Below are positions 61,288-64,000 of a stretch of DNA of 64,000 bases, piece by piece. Numbering within the stretch: the first letter of the stretch is position 1; each line of letters opens with the position of its first letter. The notes below the pieces were generated by a model. The model searched no databases and was not told the DNA's origin. It saw nothing but the letters and a program-made list of their open reading frames with translations. This DNA is from Paucihalobacter sp036825875 (GTDB lineage: Bacteria > Bacteroidota > Bacteroidia > Flavobacteriales > Flavobacteriaceae): assembly GCF_036825875.1 (NCBI RefSeq), contig NZ_DAISXK010000002.1, positions 1-64,000 of the forward strand, read 5' to 3'. The position numbers were made by a program, and so were the translations under genes.

Positions 61288-62310
61288 ATGAAGCATTTTA
61301 TCCAATTAAGTTTTTTGTTGCTTTTTTTGTTGCTGGGATGTAAATCACCTAGTAATTTCGATAATTCTCAATCCGATTTTGTTATTGCATTTGGTTCCTG
61401 TAATAATCAGAAATTGGAGAATAATTTGTGGCCAGCCGTTTTAATAAATAATCCCAATGTCTGGGTTTGGGGTGGCGATAATATATATTCAGACACCTAC
61501 GATATGGAGAAAATGGCAATGGATTATAAAACCCTAAAAGAGCATAAAGATTATGTAAATGTTGTAAATTCTGCTGTAATTTTAGGTACGTGGGATGACC
61601 ACGACTATGGTTTAAACGACGGTGGAGAAGACTATGAAATGCGAAAGGAAAGTCAGCGATTGTTTTTAGATTTTTTTGATGTACCTAAAGAAGACCCAAG
61701 ACGAGCGCGCGAAGGTATCTACCACGCCGAATTGTTTGAAACAGTAAATGGTAGTGTTAAGGTGATAGTTCTGGATACCAGATATTTTAGAACTGCTTTA
61801 ACAAAGTCTGAAACTAAAAATAGACGTTATCAACCCAATCCTTATGGTGAAGGAACCGTTTTAGGCGAAGAACAATGGAAGTGGTTAGAATATGAACTAA
61901 AAAATTCAGAGGCAAATTTTAATGTAATTGTTACCAGCATTCAGTTGCTTTCTGGTGAGCACGGTTTTGAAACTTGGGCCAACTTCCCTCATGAGCAAGA
62001 TAAACTATATTATTTAATAAAATCTTCCAAGGCCAAAGGAATCATGGTTTTATCTGGTGACAGACATATATCAGAATTTTCAAAAAAAGAAATCAAAGGA
62101 TTAAAATATCCACTTATTGATTTTACGAGTAGCGGACTTACGCATGTTTACTCGAGCTATAGTGGTGAACCTAATCAATACCGCATTGGAAACGTTATTA
62201 ACCAAAAAAGTTTTGGCGTATTGCGTTTTAATTTTAAAGCCAAACGGGTAATCATGTCAATGCACGATGAAAGCAATAAACCATTAGCCGCATATGTAGC
62301 CAAATATTAA
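61288..62310 (+). CDS. Alkaline phosphatase D-like (PhoD) lipoprotein
   Basis: A 340-residue lipoprotein (signal about 1-16, LLLGC, Cys17) of the PhoD-like metallophosphatase family. It shows IAFGSCNNQ near 31-39, VWGGDNIYSDTYDM (about 61-74, metal Asp), GTWDDHDYGLNDGG (about 103-116) and VLSGDRHISEF (about 254-264). Length fits the short PhoD class. Phosphodiesterase or phosphatase activity in the periplasm or on the surface is likely; substrate unknown. ATG 61288 starts the signal peptide. Confidence 0.87.
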   Translation: MKHFIQLSFLLLFLLLGCKSPSNFDNSQSDFVIAFGSCNNQKLENNLWPAVLINNPNVWVWGGDNIYSDTYDMEKMAMDYKTLKEHKDYVNVVNSAVILGTWDDHDYGLNDGGEDYEMRKESQRLFLDFFDVPKEDPRRAREGIYHAELFETVNGSVKVIVLDTRYFRTALTKSETKNRRYQPNPYGEGTVLGEEQWKWLEYELKNSEANFNVIVTSIQLLSGEHGFETWANFPHEQDKLYYLIKSSKAKGIMVLSGDRHISEFSKKEIKGLKYPLIDFTSSGLTHVYSSYSGEPNQYRIGNVINQKSFGVLRFNFKAKRVIMSMHDESNKPLAAYVAKY

Positions 62311-62341
62311 TTGCAATTACAATGTAATACCACTACTTTTG
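62311..62341 (+). promoter_or_regulatory. Promoter of ndk
   Basis: TTG (62311-62313), 20-base spacer, TACTTTTG (62334-62341), an exact match in both elements; a leader of about 15-20 bases precedes ATG 62364. One of the clearest promoters in the window. Confidence 0.7.
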
Positions 62342-62363
62342 CAGCCAAATAAAAAATAAATAA

Positions 62364-62783
62364 ATGGCAACAAATAGAACATTTACCATGCTTAAGCCAG
62401 ATGCGGTTGAAAAAGGACACGTCGGCGCAATTTTAGAAAAAATTACAGCTACAGGATTTAGAATAGTGGCATTGAAATTAACGCAAATGACTCAAAATGA
62501 TGCTGAGACATTTTATGCAATTCATAAAGAACGTCCGTTTTTTGGAGAACTTGTAACTTATATGACCCGTGGCCCGATTGTAGCCGCCATCTTAGAAAAA
62601 GAGAATGCTGTTGAAGATTTTAGAACGTTAATCGGTGCTACCAATCCAGCCGATGCTGCTGAAGGTACTATCAGAAAATTATATGCTGCTTCTATTGGCG
62701 AAAATGCTGTTCATGGAAGTGATAGCGACGACAACGCCGCCATTGAAGGCGCTTTTCATTTCTCTGGTAGAGAAATGTTCTAG
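62364..62783 (+). CDS. ndk: Nucleoside diphosphate kinase
   Basis: Balances nucleoside triphosphate pools by phosphate transfer through an active-site His. The 139-residue protein has the N-terminal RTFTMLKPDAVEKGHVG and the catalytic stretch GENAVHGSDSDDNA with His117; Arg in MTRGP and RTLIGATNP bind the nucleotide. Length is standard. Followed by a strong bidirectional terminator shared with the convergent cold-shock gene. Confidence 0.98.
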   Translation: MATNRTFTMLKPDAVEKGHVGAILEKITATGFRIVALKLTQMTQNDAETFYAIHKERPFFGELVTYMTRGPIVAAILEKENAVEDFRTLIGATNPADAAEGTIRKLYAASIGENAVHGSDSDDNAAIEGAFHFSGREMF

Positions 62784-62802
62784 TGTAAAATATATTATAA
62801 AT

Positions 62803-62831
62803 AAAAAACCACGCATAAAGCGTGGTTTTTT
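62803..62831. terminator. Bidirectional terminator between ndk and the cold-shock gene
   Basis: A perfect 12-bp inverted repeat, AAAAAACCACGC (62803-62814) and GCGTGGTTTTTT (62820-62831), with loop ATAAA and T-runs in both directions. Confidence 0.9.
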
Positions 62832-62857
62832 GTTTCAAAAAAAGTTAATTATATTGC

Positions 62858-63049
62858 TTATAGAACTTTAACGTTCACAGCGTTTAATCCTTTTTTACCT
62901 TCTGTTAGTTCGAATTCAACGTCATCACCTTCTCTAATTTCGTCTACTAATCCTGAAATGTGAACAAAATGCTCACGATTTGAACCTTCTTCTGTGATGA
63001 AACCAAAACCTTTGGCATCGTTGAAGAATTTTACTGTTCCTTTACTCAT
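62858..63049 (-). CDS. Cold-shock protein, CspA family
   Basis: A 63-residue single-domain nucleic-acid chaperone. The RNP1-like KGFGFI (13-18) and RNP2-like HFVHIS (27-32) motifs are intact, and the protein is the usual short Csp size. It could be constitutive or cold-induced; no long leader is visible, since an exact -10 box lies at 63077-63084, only 28 bases before the ATG. Convergent to ndk. Confidence 0.95.
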   Translation of the reverse strand: MSKGTVKFFNDAKGFGFITEEGSNREHFVHISGLVDEIREGDDVEFELTEGKKGLNAVNVKVL

Positions 63050-63076
63050 GTTAAAAATTTAAATTATTAATTGATG

Positions 63077-63084
63077 CAAACTTA
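63077..63084 (-). promoter_or_regulatory. -10 element of the cold-shock gene
   Basis: TAAGTTTG on the minus strand, exact TAnnTTTG, with a predicted leader of roughly 20 bases. The long structured leader of E. coli cspA is therefore not expected here. Confidence 0.6.
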
Positions 63085-63182
63085 CGACTAAAAAATTCAT
63101 TTTCACTATAATTTACTAAATATTTGAAAATAAATATTTTGTTAAGTTCGCTTTTCTTCCCTATTAAATACTTTATAAACAT

Positions 63183-64000
63183 TTAATCTTTAAGTATTAC
63201 CGGCGTGCCTAAACCCAATTCTTTTAGTTTTTCTAATTGTGTTTTAGCATCGCCAACAACCAAATAAATCATTTTGTCAGAATTAATATAGGTTTCGATT
63301 AAGGCCTGCATTTCCGAAATTGTCATATTTTTAGCTGACGCTTCATTCAACGAAATATAGTTTTCAGGCAAGTTGTAATTACTAATATCTCTCAGCATGT
63401 TTAACTTAGCACCTAAGGTTTCAAATGCACGCGCGTTACTTTTAATCATAAAACTTTTGGTAACCTCCAAATCATCTTCCGAATAGGTGGCACCATATTC
63501 CTCTAAAATCGATTTAATCAAATCTACGGCTTCAAAAGTTACATTACTTCTAACGCCGCTTGATATGGTAAACGGACCTACATAATTAGAACCTGAAAAA
63601 CCTGATCTTATCCCGTAAGTATAGCCTTTATCTTCGCGAAGCGCCTGCGTTAATTTCGAGGCAAAACCACCTCCGCCAAGTTTGTAATTCATTACTTGAA
63701 CCTTGTAATAGTCGGGATGTGTAGCGGCAATGGCTGGATTTCCAATGCGAAGTACCGATTGTTTGGCATTGGGGATATCATAGAAATATAGTTTAGAATT
63801 GTCTATGGTATCAGGCGCTACTATCTCTGGTAAATTAATGTTTTTTACCGCCCAGTTATTGTTGATATTTTCTAAAGCCGAAATAACTGCTTCGGTTTTA
63901 ATATCACCAACCACATGCGCATTGCTGAGATGTGGCGAAAGATTATTTTGATAATAATCTTTTAAATGTTTAAGAGTAATGCTATCAACCGACGCTTGCG
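63183..64000 (-). CDS. M16 family zinc peptidase, C-terminal part; start outside the window
   Basis: The frame is open from 64000 down to the stop at 63183, and an internal GTG at 63914 is not the real start. The visible 272 residues are the C-terminal domain of an M16 (pitrilysin-like) peptidase: AHVVGDIKTEAVISALENI, then the GGGGFASKLTQALREDKGYTYGIRSGF segment with the R..Y substrate residues, and a strand-helix tail ending in VILKD. The catalytic HxxEH domain must lie upstream beyond the window. Periplasmic location is likely but the signal is not visible. Confidence 0.85.
   Translation of the reverse strand, partial: QASVDSITLKHLKDYYQNNLSPHLSNAHVVGDIKTEAVISALENINNNWAVKNINLPEIVAPDTIDNSKLYFYDIPNAKQSVLRIGNPAIAATHPDYYKVQVMNYKLGGGGFASKLTQALREDKGYTYGIRSGFSGSNYVGPFTISSGVRSNVTFEAVDLIKSILEEYGATYSEDDLEVTKSFMIKSNARAFETLGAKLNMLRDISNYNLPENYISLNEASAKNMTISEMQALIETYINSDKMIYLVVGDAKTQLEKLKELGLGTPVILKD

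Noticed and set aside
63050..63182. Cold-sensing leader of the cold-shock gene
   Set aside because: The -10 box leaves only about 20 leader bases, too short for an E. coli cspA-like thermosensor.

Overview
The window looks like a chromosomal segment of a member of the Flavobacteriaceae (Bacteroidota). The DNA is visibly AT-rich. Several proteins carry type IX secretion (T9SS) C-terminal signals, and the gliding-motility lipoprotein GldI is present. Lineage-typical families such as DUF5606, DUF3810 and DUF6503 occur. Many genes are preceded by the Bacteroidota -10 element TAnnTTTG instead of a TATAAT box. No phage, transposase, CRISPR array or recognisable defence island was seen; nearly everything reads as stable, densely packed core genome.

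Layout. (1) 1-283: the 3' part of a tRNA-Pro(TGG), then an unusual nested inverted-repeat element. (2) 284-4722: an APS/PAPS reductase, a one-domain DUF1456 protein, an esterase, a TerB-like small protein and uvrB. (3) 4795-17611: four consecutive minus-strand genes for large secreted proteins with gliding-type C-terminal domains. Two have choice-of-anchor L domains, and all carry a module of about 94 residues with an acidic CDxDxDG-like loop (11 copies in the largest). (4) 17639-20571: an ABC-2 type exporter pair and, divergently, a 355-residue protein whose residues suggest a cryptic kinase fold. (5) 20626-25948: heme A synthase, CCA-adding enzyme family, tRNA threonylcarbamoylation and two glycosyltransferases. 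(6) 26117-30222: a surface-glycan (probably LPS core) block with a methyltransferase coupled to a WaaP/Kdo-kinase-like protein, further glycosyltransferases and a heptosyltransferase-like GT9. (7) 30275-34429: dapD, ruvX, a small T9SS type A protein, def, DUF5606 and mazG. (8) 34590-40933: a DUF349 protein, aroE with two tandem DUF368 membrane proteins, and a TPR protein. (9) 41087-50258: class III aminotransferase, OstA/LptA-like protein, purA, a Fur-family regulator lacking the usual CxxC, a RelA/SpoT enzyme, an M48 protease and a SpoU methyltransferase. (10) 50434-58328: a lipoprotein, two amidohydrolase-family proteins (three modules, one with a visible HxH), DUF3810 and pepD. (11) 58466-64000: the nrnA-gldI-cyclophilin/FKBP operon, a PhoD-like lipoprotein, ndk, a cold-shock protein and the C-terminal part of an M16 peptidase.

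How they fit together. Much of the window concerns the cell envelope: T9SS cargo and periplasmic prolyl isomerases that may help fold it, LPS core building (GT9, GT2, WaaP-like kinase), LptA-like transport, and DUF368 proteins (a family linked to undecaprenyl-phosphate recycling). The rest is housekeeping for translation, DNA repair, purine and amino-acid synthesis and the stringent response. The most interesting items are the calcium-loop-like repeat family, the kinase-like protein at 19504-20571, the nested palindrome behind the tRNA and the degenerate amidohydrolase modules. None is shown to be a new system from sequence alone.
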